64,000 nucleotides of DNA from an uncultured Ruminococcus sp. GTDB taxonomy: Bacteria > Bacillota > Clostridia > Oscillospirales > Ruminococcaceae. The position numbers and the translations under genes were made by a program. Shown piece by piece: positions 1 through 7,811 of the stretch (its first letter is position 1; every line of letters begins with the position of its first letter). The DNA is taken from the NCBI GenBank assembly GCA_945868475.1, contig CAMBLM010000003.1, positions 124,001 to 188,000 on the forward strand, given 5' to 3'. A model generated the notes under the pieces. The model was not told the origin of the DNA. It made no database searches and saw nothing but the letters and a program-made list of their open reading frames with translations.

Positions 1-374
1 GCGATGGCACGGAACTTTTCCTCATCGGGTTCTTCGGTGAGCACCTGACCGCCGATGAATGAGCCGATCATTTCGCCGCCGAGCATAATAGGCGCAGCGA
101 AATCAACAAGTCCTGCATGGCAGGAATAAGAAACGGACTTTCTTGAAAGGAGAGCGTCCTCGCCGCCCTTTTTATCGCACTGAGCGCATCTGCGAGCGCC
201 GTCGCGATTCTTTCTTGTAATATCCATACAGAATTCGGTGAAGTTGCTTCCCTTTGTAACGGCATTGCCGTCGGCGTCCGTAGTGAGCGCAGCCATACCC
301 GTAAGTCTTGCAAATCCGTCCTGAATGGACTGAAGAGTGCTTACGCTTATCAGATCTGTAAGAGCTATTGCCAA
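1..374 (-). CDS. PocR-domain sensory protein (partial, N-terminal part)
   Basis: The gene runs leftwards off the window; only the first 124 or so codons are present. The start is a TTG at 374 preceded by a GGAGGG Shine-Dalgarno site. The visible part is a PocR-type ligand-binding domain: it opens with a helix around SVSTLQSIQDGFARLTG, then a beta strand with TTDADGN, and a cysteine cluster CxxC (RRCAQCDKKGG) followed by SYSCHAGLVDFAAPI, the hallmark of this domain. PocR domains sit at the N terminus of histidine kinases, AraC regulators, diguanylate cyclases and chemoreceptors, so the output part cannot be told from this window. It probably binds a small metabolite in the cytoplasm, since there is no signal peptide or membrane helix at the N terminus. 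Confidence 0.75.
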   Translation of the reverse strand, partial: MAIALTDLISVSTLQSIQDGFARLTGMAALTTDADGNAVTKGSNFTEFCMDITRKNRDGARRCAQCDKKGGEDALLSRKSVSYSCHAGLVDFAAPIMLGGEMIGSFIGGQVLTEEPDEEKFRAI

Positions 375-582
375 TTTAATTCCCTCCAACGAAAAAGAAA
401 TGCACCGCCGATGCAGACATTTCCTTATACTTATAGTTATTATACATATAATACACCGTTTTTATAATTTTGTCAAGCATTTATGATTCATTTTACAACA
501 ATATGTCCAATTTTCACAAATTAAGGCCGAAAAAATCTGTATGACAATACAGTGGTCAAAATGTAAATAAATATAAAATCTG

Positions 583-611
583 TTGAAAATGCAATTGTTT
601 TGAGGTATAAT
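583..611 (+). promoter_or_regulatory. sigma-A type promoter of the PP2C gene
   Basis: TTGAAA at 583-588 and TATAAT at 606-611 with a 17-bp spacer, about 40 bp before the phosphatase start codon. The rest of the gap 375-649 is AT-rich and shows nothing else I recognise. Confidence 0.75.
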
Positions 612-649
612 GTATCTTGAGATAGATTTTTCCTTTTCGGAGGCATTAA

Positions 650-1396
650 ATGTACTACTGCTGCGGTATAACCGACGTCGGAACTGTGAGGGATCACAAC
701 GAAGACGCTTTTCTTATCAATAAAATAGTAATGGATAAGGCTATGCTCGAAAGTGAACTTCATACGCCATTTGTGACCGCCGTTGCGGACGGCGTCGGCG
801 GCGAAGTCGGCGGAGAAGTTGCTTCAAGGCTCGCGCTTAACTTGCTCGGCGCACTGAAGCCTGCCGAGAACACCGACTATGAAAAAAAGATACTCGATAT
901 CCATTATGCCCTGCGCAAAAACGGTGCTGAAAACAACAATATCAATATGCAGACGACACTCTGCGCACTGGCAGTCGATAAAAACGGTTCTGCCTGCATA
1001 ATAAACGTAGGCGACTCGAAGCTTTTCCGATGCCGCGGCGGAAGTATCAGACAGCTTTCGCGCGATCAGTCGCTCGTCCAGATGCTCTATGAACAGGGCG
1101 AGATAACCGCTGATGAAAAGCGCACCCACAAGCACCGCAACGTGATCTTTCCCGTCCTCGGAAACATAGCCGAAGACCCGACCGTCGAGGTAACGCCCAT
1201 TGAGGGCGGCATACAGCCGGGTGACCTTATCCTTATATGCAGTGACGGGCTTTCCGATTATATCACCAAGGGTGACTTTGAGGAAACTCTTGCCCTCCCG
1301 ATAAAGCTTCCGAAGCGTTTGAAAGCACTTGTGGAGCTTGCCAAAAACGGCGGCAGCACGGACAACATCACCGTTATCGGCATTTCGGCAATGTGA
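650..1396 (+). CDS. PP2C-family serine/threonine phosphatase
   Basis: A 248-residue protein phosphatase of the bacterial PP2C (Stp1/PrpC) type. Metal-binding and catalytic motifs are visible: DVGTVRDHNEDA at the N terminus, VADGVGGEVGGE, the VGDSKLFRCR strand, LICSDGLSDY and the final GSTDNITVI. Such enzymes remove phosphate from Ser/Thr (usually opposing a PASTA kinase) using two Mn2+ or Mg2+ ions, in the cytoplasm. The usual partner kinase gene is not next to it. The ATG at 650 has a GGAGG site and lies just downstream of a good promoter, and the gene appears monocistronic because a strong hairpin follows at 1449-1492. Confidence 0.9.
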   Translation: MYYCCGITDVGTVRDHNEDAFLINKIVMDKAMLESELHTPFVTAVADGVGGEVGGEVASRLALNLLGALKPAENTDYEKKILDIHYALRKNGAENNNINMQTTLCALAVDKNGSACIINVGDSKLFRCRGGSIRQLSRDQSLVQMLYEQGEITADEKRTHKHRNVIFPVLGNIAEDPTVEVTPIEGGIQPGDLILICSDGLSDYITKGDFEETLALPIKLPKRLKALVELAKNGGSTDNITVIGISAM

Positions 1397-1448
1397 CCTT
1401 TTTGATCCGTAATTATTTTAGAGGTTTCCAAATATTTATACAAACAAA

Positions 1449-1492
1449 ACACCCCTGTTTTCATCGAATAAAGCCGTTGAAAATAGGGGTGT
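1449..1492 (+). terminator. hairpin with conserved core, probable terminator
   Basis: ACACCCCT pairs with AGGGGTGT around a core TTTTCATCGAATAAAGCCGTTGAAAA. No long T run follows. The same core recurs at 10425-10494, 29152-29192 and 31481-31527 with different outer stems, so this is also a member of an intergenic hairpin family. Confidence 0.6.
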
Positions 1493-1585
1493 ATCGGTTT
1501 ATTGTGAAACACTTAGCGGAATAGGGTGAAAAATCCGTCTTCTGCATTTTACGGTGATATGCGGAACAAAAATAATTACGCATTA

Positions 1586-1685
1586 TACTAAACGCCATTT
1601 AAAATTTAGAAAAAATCAAGCCGACAATCTTGGATATATAGGATTTCGGCGCAGATTTTTTCCTTTATTTTATTGGTGTTTAGTA
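1586..1685 (+). mobile_element. MITE-like element, type A (100 bp)
   Basis: Imperfect palindrome starting TACTAAACGCC and ending GGTGTTTAGTA, flanked on both sides by TTA (1583-1585 and 1686-1688). Inside are the shared type A blocks AATCAAGCCGA and GGATTTCGGCGCAGA. There is no coding capacity. With the hairpin at 1449 and short TTACGCATTA tracts it fills the 402-bp gap between the phosphatase and cdaA. Confidence 0.8.
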
Positions 1686-1728
1686 TTAAGCATTACGAAT
1701 TACGCATTATAAAAAAGTCTTTTTCCTA

Positions 1729-1758
1729 TTGAAAAAAGCCGCAGTGTTGTGCTATAAT
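1729..1758 (+). promoter_or_regulatory. promoter of cdaA-cdaR
   Basis: TTGAAA at 1729-1734 and TATAAT at 1753-1758, 18-bp spacer, about 40 bp before the cdaA start. It lies just outside the preceding MITE-like element. Confidence 0.7.
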
Positions 1759-1798
1759 TATAATAATACTGCAAAAATACAGAAAGGCGGAAACGGTT

Positions 1799-2731
1799 TT
1801 GGAGAATCTGTACACTCTGCGCTCGCTGATAACGAGTATCTTGCCGATAACATTCTGGGATATCCTTGATATTGCCGTACTTGCCGTTATCCTTTACAAG
1901 GGCATAAGCATCGTAAAGGAAACGCGCGCAGGCGGTCTGCTGAAAGGTATCGCCGTGCTTGTTATCGCGTATCTTTTAATGGAGCTTTTCCAGATGAAAG
2001 CTATGGCTTACATTATGAAAAGCGTTTTCAACATCGGTCTGCTTGCGCTGATAATACTTTTCCAGCCTGAGCTTCGCCGTGCGATAGAAAAAATGGGACG
2101 CTCAAAGCTCACGAAAGTCCCGTTCATTTCGTCTATAGGCTCGGAGAACAGCGACACTGCCGCTTCAAAATGGAACGATGCTATCGAAGCTATCTGCGAT
2201 GCCTGTGAGGATCTGTCCGCAACGACAACGGGTGCGCTCATCGTTATCGAGCGTGAATCAAAGCTCGGCGAACAGATCGACACGGGTACTATACTTAATG
2301 CGAAGCCATCAAAGGAGCTTTTCGGAAATATTTTCTGGAAGAACACACCTCTCCACGACGGCGCAGTCATAATGCGTGACGGCTATATTCTCGCCGCCGC
2401 CTGCTTCCTCCCGAAGCCGCAGAAAGAGGAAACTATAAACAAGGCACTCGGTTCGCGTCACCGTGCGGCTATAGGTATGAGCGAAAACTCGGACGCTATC
2501 GTCATTGTCGTTTCGGAGGAAACGGGCGTTATCTCCATTGCCGAGAACGGCAGTCTTGAACGCGGCTTCTCGCGCGACAGCCTTAAAAAGTATCTCCGCG
2601 ACAAGCTTATCCCCGAAAAGCCGCAGAAAACGGCAAGAACTCTTCCGCCGTCCGATAAAAATCCGCTCTTCATCGGCAGAAAGAGAAAAGAAAAAGCAGA
2701 GGAGGCAAGCTCCAATGAAAAAAATAATTGA
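1799..2731 (+). CDS. cdaA: diadenylate cyclase CdaA
   Basis: A 310-residue membrane-bound diadenylate cyclase making c-di-AMP from two ATP. Three hydrophobic segments fill roughly residues 1-85, followed by the DAC domain with its two signatures: HDGAV near residue 186 and RHRAA near residue 219. The C-terminal tail is basic. The start is a TTG at 1799 preceded by AAAGGCGG. The downstream gene overlaps by 17 bp and encodes the CdaR partner, the standard arrangement in Firmicutes, although the usual third gene glmM does not follow here. c-di-AMP controls potassium and osmolyte transport and wall homeostasis in related bacteria. Confidence 0.95.
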   Translation: MENLYTLRSLITSILPITFWDILDIAVLAVILYKGISIVKETRAGGLLKGIAVLVIAYLLMELFQMKAMAYIMKSVFNIGLLALIILFQPELRRAIEKMGRSKLTKVPFISSIGSENSDTAASKWNDAIEAICDACEDLSATTTGALIVIERESKLGEQIDTGTILNAKPSKELFGNIFWKNTPLHDGAVIMRDGYILAAACFLPKPQKEETINKALGSRHRAAIGMSENSDAIVIVVSEETGVISIAENGSLERGFSRDSLKKYLRDKLIPEKPQKTARTLPPSDKNPLFIGRKRKEKAEEASSNEKNN

Positions 2732-4055
2732 CATCATCTCGGATTTCTTCCGCAGGATATTTGAAAAAGACCTTTCGCTGAAAATTTTCTCGATCCTCTG
2801 CGCAGTAGTGATATGGTTCGCAGTTTCGATAAGCGTTTACCCGACGATAGATCAGGTCGTTTACAACGTCCCCGTCACGGTCGAGCTTCAGGGAACATAC
2901 GCTGAAGCGCACAACTACAAGGTCATCGGACAGAGCGTTCAGACCGTCGATGTCTACCTGCGCGGCGACCGTTCGCAGATAGGCAGCATCAAGGCAGACG
3001 ACATAAAGGTATCGGCTTCGGCTGAAAACGTAATAAGTCCGAGAGAATACAGTCTTCCCCTTGATGTAAGCTCAAACAGCGGAAAGACATTTACCGTAAC
3101 GAAGATAACCCCCTCGGACGATGTGGGTTCTTCGATCGAATATATCTATGCTTCCTTTGATGAAGTCGTAACAAAGGAAATAAAGCTTTCGCCTGTCCTT
3201 GACCGTCTGCACGTTGCGAGCGGATATATCGTTGACGATGACGATGTTGCCGTTGCGCCGAACACCATCGAGATAACAGGCCCGAAGGACGATGTTGAAA
3301 AGATCGACAGCGCATATTTCTATGTCGATACGGAGAGCGAACTTTCTTCAAGCTATGAATACACCGCCGAAAGTCCGACCATCTACAGCAGCGACGGCGT
3401 TGCTCTCAGCGGCAACGACAGCATCACATTCAGCAGAACAAGCTTCAGCGTAAGCATTCCCGTTTACAAAAAGCAGGTTCTTCCGCTCGAAGTTGCGATA
3501 ACGAACGCGCCGTCCAGCTTCAATGTTGACGCGTTCCGCGAGAAGCTGCAGCTTTCCGTTTCCGAACTTGAAATAGCTGCTCCTGCCGATGAGATAAAGG
3601 ACGTTTCCGCGATAACGATAGGCACTATCGATATGCGCGAAGTTGACATCGGCTCGGTATTCACATTCAACACTGCCGACTTCCTCGGCGAGAATTATCA
3701 GAACCTCAGCGGCATCGACAGCATATCCGTTGTATGCCCGAGCGAGGGGCTTTACAAGATCGCAATGACTATCCGCGGCAGCTCCGTTCAGATAATCAAC
3801 GCCCCTGCGCAGTTCGATTATGACATCATAACTTCGGGCTTTACGCTGTTCTTCATCGGCTCGGAGGAAAGCATCAATCAGATATCCTATATCGATGTTG
3901 TTTCGCAGATAGATCTGCTCAATTACGAACTTGAAGCACGCGATTACAAGCTGCCCGTAACGTTCTCAACGCCTGCTTATGACGATGTTTGGTGCATAAG
4001 CTCGGACGGTCTGCTCTCGCCAAAGGCTATCGTAACATTTACATTAAAATCATAA
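2715..4055 (+). CDS. cdaR: YbbR-domain protein CdaR, regulator of CdaA
   Basis: A 446-residue protein with one N-terminal membrane helix (about residues 18-36, IFSILCAVVIWFAVSIS) and an extracellular part made of YbbR-type beta repeats, recognisable by recurring strands such as YSLPLDV and SYIDVVSQID. CdaR binds CdaA in the membrane and modulates its activity. I chose the ATG at 2715 because GGAGGCAAGC lies just before it and the membrane anchor follows at once; an in-frame reading further upstream would run through cdaA. It overlaps cdaA by 17 bp, so the two genes are translationally close. Confidence 0.9.
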   Translation: MKKIIDIISDFFRRIFEKDLSLKIFSILCAVVIWFAVSISVYPTIDQVVYNVPVTVELQGTYAEAHNYKVIGQSVQTVDVYLRGDRSQIGSIKADDIKVSASAENVISPREYSLPLDVSSNSGKTFTVTKITPSDDVGSSIEYIYASFDEVVTKEIKLSPVLDRLHVASGYIVDDDDVAVAPNTIEITGPKDDVEKIDSAYFYVDTESELSSSYEYTAESPTIYSSDGVALSGNDSITFSRTSFSVSIPVYKKQVLPLEVAITNAPSSFNVDAFREKLQLSVSELEIAAPADEIKDVSAITIGTIDMREVDIGSVFTFNTADFLGENYQNLSGIDSISVVCPSEGLYKIAMTIRGSSVQIINAPAQFDYDIITSGFTLFFIGSEESINQISYIDVVSQIDLLNYELEARDYKLPVTFSTPAYDDVWCISSDGLLSPKAIVTFTLKS

Positions 4056-4167
4056 GTGGGGAAACCCCACGGCAGGTTCGCGCCACGCTCTGCTTCGTTC
4101 AGCTCGTTTGGGAAGAACGGGGTGAAGCGTTCGCGGACAGAGCTTGTTTGACAGCCTGACAAACCAA

Positions 4168-4211
4168 GATTTGGCGTTGAAGTCCCTTCGGTGTTTTCGC
4201 ACCGCCAAATT
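4168..4211 (+). terminator. weak hairpin after cdaR
   Basis: ATTTGGCG and CGCCAAAT form an 8-bp outer stem around a CTTCGGTG-containing interior, followed by a short T-rich stretch. It could terminate cdaA-cdaR. The rest of 4056-4240 is GC-richer and shows no clear reading frame. Confidence 0.35.
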
Positions 4212-4240
4212 CTGATTTTATCATGGAAGGAACTGAGATC

Positions 4241-4729
4241 ATGCGCTTTACATTTTGCCCACATTGCGGAACAAAACTGATCGGAAAAGAGATCGGCGAT
4301 GAGGGAGTGATCCCGTTTTGCGAAAAATGCAGTATTCCCTTATGGGATATGTTTACGACAAGCATTATTGCGGCGGTCGTCAACGAATATGACGAAATAG
4401 CACTGCTTCGGCAAAATTATGTTTCCGCGACAAAATATGTATGCGTTGCCGGTATTATGAAAATAGGCGAATCCGCCGAGGAAACCGTTATCCGTGAAGT
4501 AAAAGAAGAGATCGGACAGGACGTTGAGGCTTTGGAATTCATAAGCAGTTATCCTTATGAAAAAAGAGAAATGCTGATGCTGGGGTATAAAGCGACTGTA
4601 AAGAAGAAAGACTTTAAATTATCGGGTGAAGTGGATTCTGTGGAGTGGGTCAGATTCAAAGACGCATTATCGAAACTTCGTGAAGGAAGTATCGGCTGGC
4701 AGCTTGTAAAAAACGTTACCGAAAAATAA
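4241..4729 (+). CDS. Nudix hydrolase with N-terminal zinc ribbon
   Basis: A 162-residue protein. A zinc ribbon CPHC...CEKC occupies residues about 6-30, and the Nudix box runs from G71 to G92 with the canonical pattern Gx5Ex7REVxEExG. The pair of domains resembles NudC-like NAD(H) pyrophosphatases, but the protein is shorter and lacks the N-terminal NudC domain, so the nucleotide substrate is open. The start at 4241 fits a GGAAGGA site 9 bp upstream; an ATG at 4223 overlaps that site and is less likely. No operon partner is evident. Confidence 0.85.
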   Translation: MRFTFCPHCGTKLIGKEIGDEGVIPFCEKCSIPLWDMFTTSIIAAVVNEYDEIALLRQNYVSATKYVCVAGIMKIGESAEETVIREVKEEIGQDVEALEFISSYPYEKREMLMLGYKATVKKKDFKLSGEVDSVEWVRFKDALSKLREGSIGWQLVKNVTEK

Positions 4730-4815
4730 GCTGTAAAGAAAAATGACCGCCTCGGGGCATTTCAGCCGATCATAATGACACTCAGAGCCGTATACTTTTG
4801 TGCGGCTTCACTTTT

Positions 4816-4978
4816 AGAACCTGTATTCATAAGAAATGTGTGCGGATTTTCGAGCATAATTTTGTTGCAGAGTAGGCAAAAATCCGCAGGCGGGCTTTCG
4901 CCCGGCAAGGATTTTTAACGCAGTCTGCGGCAAAATTTGCCGAAAAGACGTGCGCATATGCTTGTGAAGACGGGTTCT
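4816..4978 (+). repeat. imperfect palindromic element (MITE-like, single copy here)
   Basis: About 163 bp with matching ends AGAACCTGTATTCA and TGAAGACGGGTTCT, plus internal pairing of GTGCGGA/TGCGCAC-type segments and a central GCGGGCTTTCGCCCG hairpin. It fills most of the Nudix-to-oxidoreductase gap and has no coding capacity. It is not one of the TACTRA-ended elements. Confidence 0.5.
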
Positions 4979-4998
4979 TATAAAGAAAAGGAACTTTT

Positions 4999-6579
4999 AT
5001 GGCAATAATCATCTCTCAAATAAAAACTTCGGTAAGCGCAGGCACGGACGATATCACTGCCGCCGCACTGAAAAAACTCGGCATAAGCAAAAGCGGCGTG
5101 AAAGCCTGTCATTTGCACAAGACTTCGCTCGATGCGAGAAATAACAGCGATATAAAGCTCGTTTCGTCCGTATGGATTGAGCTTGACAGCGAAAAAGCCG
5201 AAAAATCGCTCTGCGAACGCGATAAAAGCTGTTCTTATGTCGATCAGAGCATCGAGATCATGCCCCCGAAAACAAATATCACCAAGAAAAAGGTCGTTAT
5301 CGCAGGCTTCGGACCTGCAGGAATGTTCTGCGCACTCACGCTTGCGGAATATGGCTACGAGCCGATAGTTCTCGAGCGCGGAGCGGCTGTTGACGAGCGG
5401 GTAAAAGCCGTTGAAAGCTTCTGGCACGGCGGTGCTTTCTCAGAGCAGACTAATGTACAGTTCGGCGAGGGCGGCGCAGGCACTTTCTCGGACGGAAAGC
5501 TCACAACACGCATAAAAGACCCTATGTGCAGGCGAATTTTACAGCGGCTTGTCGAATTCGGCGCACCGCAGGAGATCCTCACGAAAGCCAAGCCTCATAT
5601 CGGCACGGACAAGCTCCGCAGTATCGTTAAAAGCCTGCGAAACCGCGTTATCGAACTTGGCGGTGAGGTGCGCTTCAACACAAAGCTTGACGATATCATA
5701 ATAAAAAACGGTGCAGTCGCTGCCGCTGTCGCAAACGGTCAGGAGATTCCCTGCGATGCTGTCGTGCTTGCACTCGGACACAGCGCGCGCGACACCTTTG
5801 AAATGCTTCTCGGAAAGGGCGTTTTTATCGAGCCGAAGCCGTTCTCGGTCGGCGTTCGAATCGAGCATAAGCAGACCGATGTTGACCGCTCGCTTTACGG
5901 CAAAGCGGCAGGAACTCCAAGTCTGCCAAAGGGAGAATATCAGCTTTCCCACCGCAGAAACGGCAGGGGCGTTTACACATTCTGTATGTGCCCCGGAGGA
6001 ATGGTCGTTCCGTCGCAGAGCGAGGAAAACACGGTCGTTACGAACGGTATGAGTGAGTTCTCCCGTGACGGTGAAAACGCAAATGCGGCTGTTGCGGTCG
6101 GGGTTTCGCCCGATGATTTCGGAAAAGAGCCGCTTGACGGCGTTATCTTCGCACGAAGCCTTGAACGGAAAGCATTTGAACTTGGCGGCAGAAACTACAA
6201 AGCGCCTGCTTCGACCGTCGGAAAGCTTCTCACTGGAAAAGGCTCGCTTGCCGAAAGCAATATTGCCCCGACTTATGCAAGAGGACTTGCGGAATGTGAC
6301 CTTGCGGAGCTTTTCCCCAACTTCATCACGGAAATGTTAAAAGAGGGACTTGTTGATTTTTCGCACAAAATGAAATGCTTCGGGGATAGGAATGCAGTTC
6401 TCACCGCTCCCGAAACGAGAACGTCCTCGCCCGTGAGGATAACAAGGGGAGAAGACCTCTGTTCGCTGAATGTGAAAGGCTTATACCCCTGCGGCGAGGG
6501 AGCAGGTTACGCGGGCGGAATAATGTCCGCTGCCGCTGACGGAATGAATGTGGCGGTACAAATAATTCGTAATGCTTAA
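4999..6579 (+). CDS. FAD-dependent oxidoreductase (COG2509-like)
   Basis: A 526-residue flavoprotein of the conserved but uncharacterised FAD-dependent dehydrogenase family common in Clostridia. After a roughly 90-residue N-terminal domain comes the dinucleotide-binding motif IAGFGPAG (residues 101-108) and, about 20 residues on, VLERG, the acidic end of the second Rossmann strand. The glycine-rich LYPCGEGAGYAGGIMSAAADG segment near the C terminus is the usual second FAD contact. The substrate is unknown. The ATG at 4999 follows AAAGGAAC. It stands alone between repeat-rich gaps. Confidence 0.85.
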   Translation: MAIIISQIKTSVSAGTDDITAAALKKLGISKSGVKACHLHKTSLDARNNSDIKLVSSVWIELDSEKAEKSLCERDKSCSYVDQSIEIMPPKTNITKKKVVIAGFGPAGMFCALTLAEYGYEPIVLERGAAVDERVKAVESFWHGGAFSEQTNVQFGEGGAGTFSDGKLTTRIKDPMCRRILQRLVEFGAPQEILTKAKPHIGTDKLRSIVKSLRNRVIELGGEVRFNTKLDDIIIKNGAVAAAVANGQEIPCDAVVLALGHSARDTFEMLLGKGVFIEPKPFSVGVRIEHKQTDVDRSLYGKAAGTPSLPKGEYQLSHRRNGRGVYTFCMCPGGMVVPSQSEENTVVTNGMSEFSRDGENANAAVAVGVSPDDFGKEPLDGVIFARSLERKAFELGGRNYKAPASTVGKLLTGKGSLAESNIAPTYARGLAECDLAELFPNFITEMLKEGLVDFSHKMKCFGDRNAVLTAPETRTSSPVRITRGEDLCSLNVKGLYPCGEGAGYAGGIMSAAADGMNVAVQIIRNA

Positions 6580-6725
6580 TGCTTAATGCGTAATTATTTT
6601 GCTCAGCAAATTTACGGTGAGAACCGAATTTTCTGCAGTAGACGGGTTTATCGCCCCACACCGCAAGGTGCTTAGTATTCCGCATTACGCATTAACATAG
6701 TGTTGCTTTCCCCGTTGATATCTTA
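6570..6725. repeat. intergenic repeat tract (TTAATGCGTAATT type)
   Basis: Direct and inverted copies of TAATGCTTAATGCGTAATT, then TTACGCATTA near 6690, with the piece CAGTAGACGGGTTTATCGCCCCACACCGCAAGGTGC between. The tract begins inside the last codons of the oxidoreductase gene. No reading frame is supported. Confidence 0.6.
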
Positions 6726-6884
6726 TACTAATAACCATTTAACCTATGGATAAAATACAGCAGCTATAATACACCCACTCTGCGTCAAACTCCCTTGACA
6801 GGCGGCAGCCTGTCTGCGGTCGTTTTCCTTGATTGGTCGTATTCTATCTACCGTCTTTATCCATAGAACAAATGGTTATTAGTA
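6726..6884 (+). mobile_element. MITE-like element, type B (159 bp)
   Basis: Ends TACTAATAACCATTTAACC and ATGGTTATTAGTA are inverted repeats; TTA flanks both sides (6723-6725, 6885-6887). The centre holds CTTGACAGGCGGCAGCCTGTC, shared with the copies at 16713 and 43794. It ends 18 bp before the trmO start codon. Confidence 0.8.
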
Positions 6885-6901
6885 TTAAAGGACAAAATAA
6901 A

Positions 6902-7579
6902 ATGAACGAACTTAAAATTATCGCACACATTGAAAACAGCTTTACGGAAAAATTCGGCGTTCCGCGGCAGAGCGGTCTTGCCGATGTTGTTTCCCGTATC
7001 GTTTTTGAACCCGAATACCGCAGCCCCGATGCCTTTCGGGGAATTGACGGCTACTCGCATTTGTGGCTTCTCTGGCTATTTTCCGAAGCAAAGACTGACG
7101 GATTTTCACCGACTGTACGCCCTCCGCGGCTCGGCGGAAACAAGCGGATGGGCGTTTTTGCGACGCGCTCGCCGTTCCGCCCGAACTCGATAGGTCTTTC
7201 CTCGGTAAAGCTTGAAAGGGTCAGCTTCGATGAAAAGGATTCGCCCGTGATATACGTCCGCGGTGCTGACCTTATGAACGGAACGCCGATAATCGATGTG
7301 AAACCGTATCTTTCCTACACCGACAGCCACCCCGATGCAGTCAATGGTTTTGCTCTGGACACCAATGCTCCCGTTTTATCGGTGATCTTCCCAGATGAGC
7401 TGAAAAAGCTTGCAGGTGAAAAGCTTTCGGCGGAGCTGACGGAGATCCTTGCGCAGGACCCACGACCGCAGTATCAGAACGACCCCGAGAGGGTCTATTC
7501 AATGTCCTACGGCGGATCTGATGTTGATTTTTCGGTAAGTGAGGACGTTCTAACCGTTAGAAATATACGAAAAAAATGA
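6902..7579 (+). CDS. trmO: tRNA (N6-threonylcarbamoyladenosine37-N6)-methyltransferase TrmO
   Basis: A 225-residue TsaA/YaeB-family protein. TrmO adds a methyl group from S-adenosylmethionine to t6A at position 37 of ANN-decoding tRNAs. Family motifs are clear: IDGYSHLWLLW, RPPRLGG, GVFATRSPFRPNSIGLS and DVKPYLSYTDS, with the C-terminal extension typical of the longer members. The start at 6902 follows AAAGGACAA, directly downstream of a MITE-like element; a reading frame further upstream lies inside that element and is not credible. Confidence 0.9.
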   Translation: MNELKIIAHIENSFTEKFGVPRQSGLADVVSRIVFEPEYRSPDAFRGIDGYSHLWLLWLFSEAKTDGFSPTVRPPRLGGNKRMGVFATRSPFRPNSIGLSSVKLERVSFDEKDSPVIYVRGADLMNGTPIIDVKPYLSYTDSHPDAVNGFALDTNAPVLSVIFPDELKKLAGEKLSAELTEILAQDPRPQYQNDPERVYSMSYGGSDVDFSVSEDVLTVRNIRKK

Positions 7580-7670
7580 CTTTTCCACCGATTTTTCTTT
7601 ACAGTAATATTATCGGTTACAACATATCAGGTTCAAATTTGTAACTTTGCACAAATATAGGCTCGTGACA

Positions 7671-7699
7671 TTGACTTTTTTAAAGCAATATGGTAAAAT
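7671..7699 (+). promoter_or_regulatory. promoter of glgP
   Basis: TTGACT at 7671-7676 and TAAAAT at 7694-7699, 17-bp spacer. It predicts a leader of about 105 nt before the glgP start. Confidence 0.65.
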
Positions 7700-7811
7700 A
7701 AAGTGTAATTTTGTTGGAAAGAGATTCTGTTTTGGGCGAAAACGGATTTCCGAATTACTGTTTGGCAAAAAATCATTCAACCATAAATCAACTGAAATGA
7801 GGGTTTGTATA

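Noticed and set aside
1-374. Joining the PocR gene at 1-374 with the chemoreceptor tail at 51551 as one rearranged gene
   Set aside because: They lie 51 kb apart on opposite strands and PocR proteins have several outputs; no sequence overlap supports the link.
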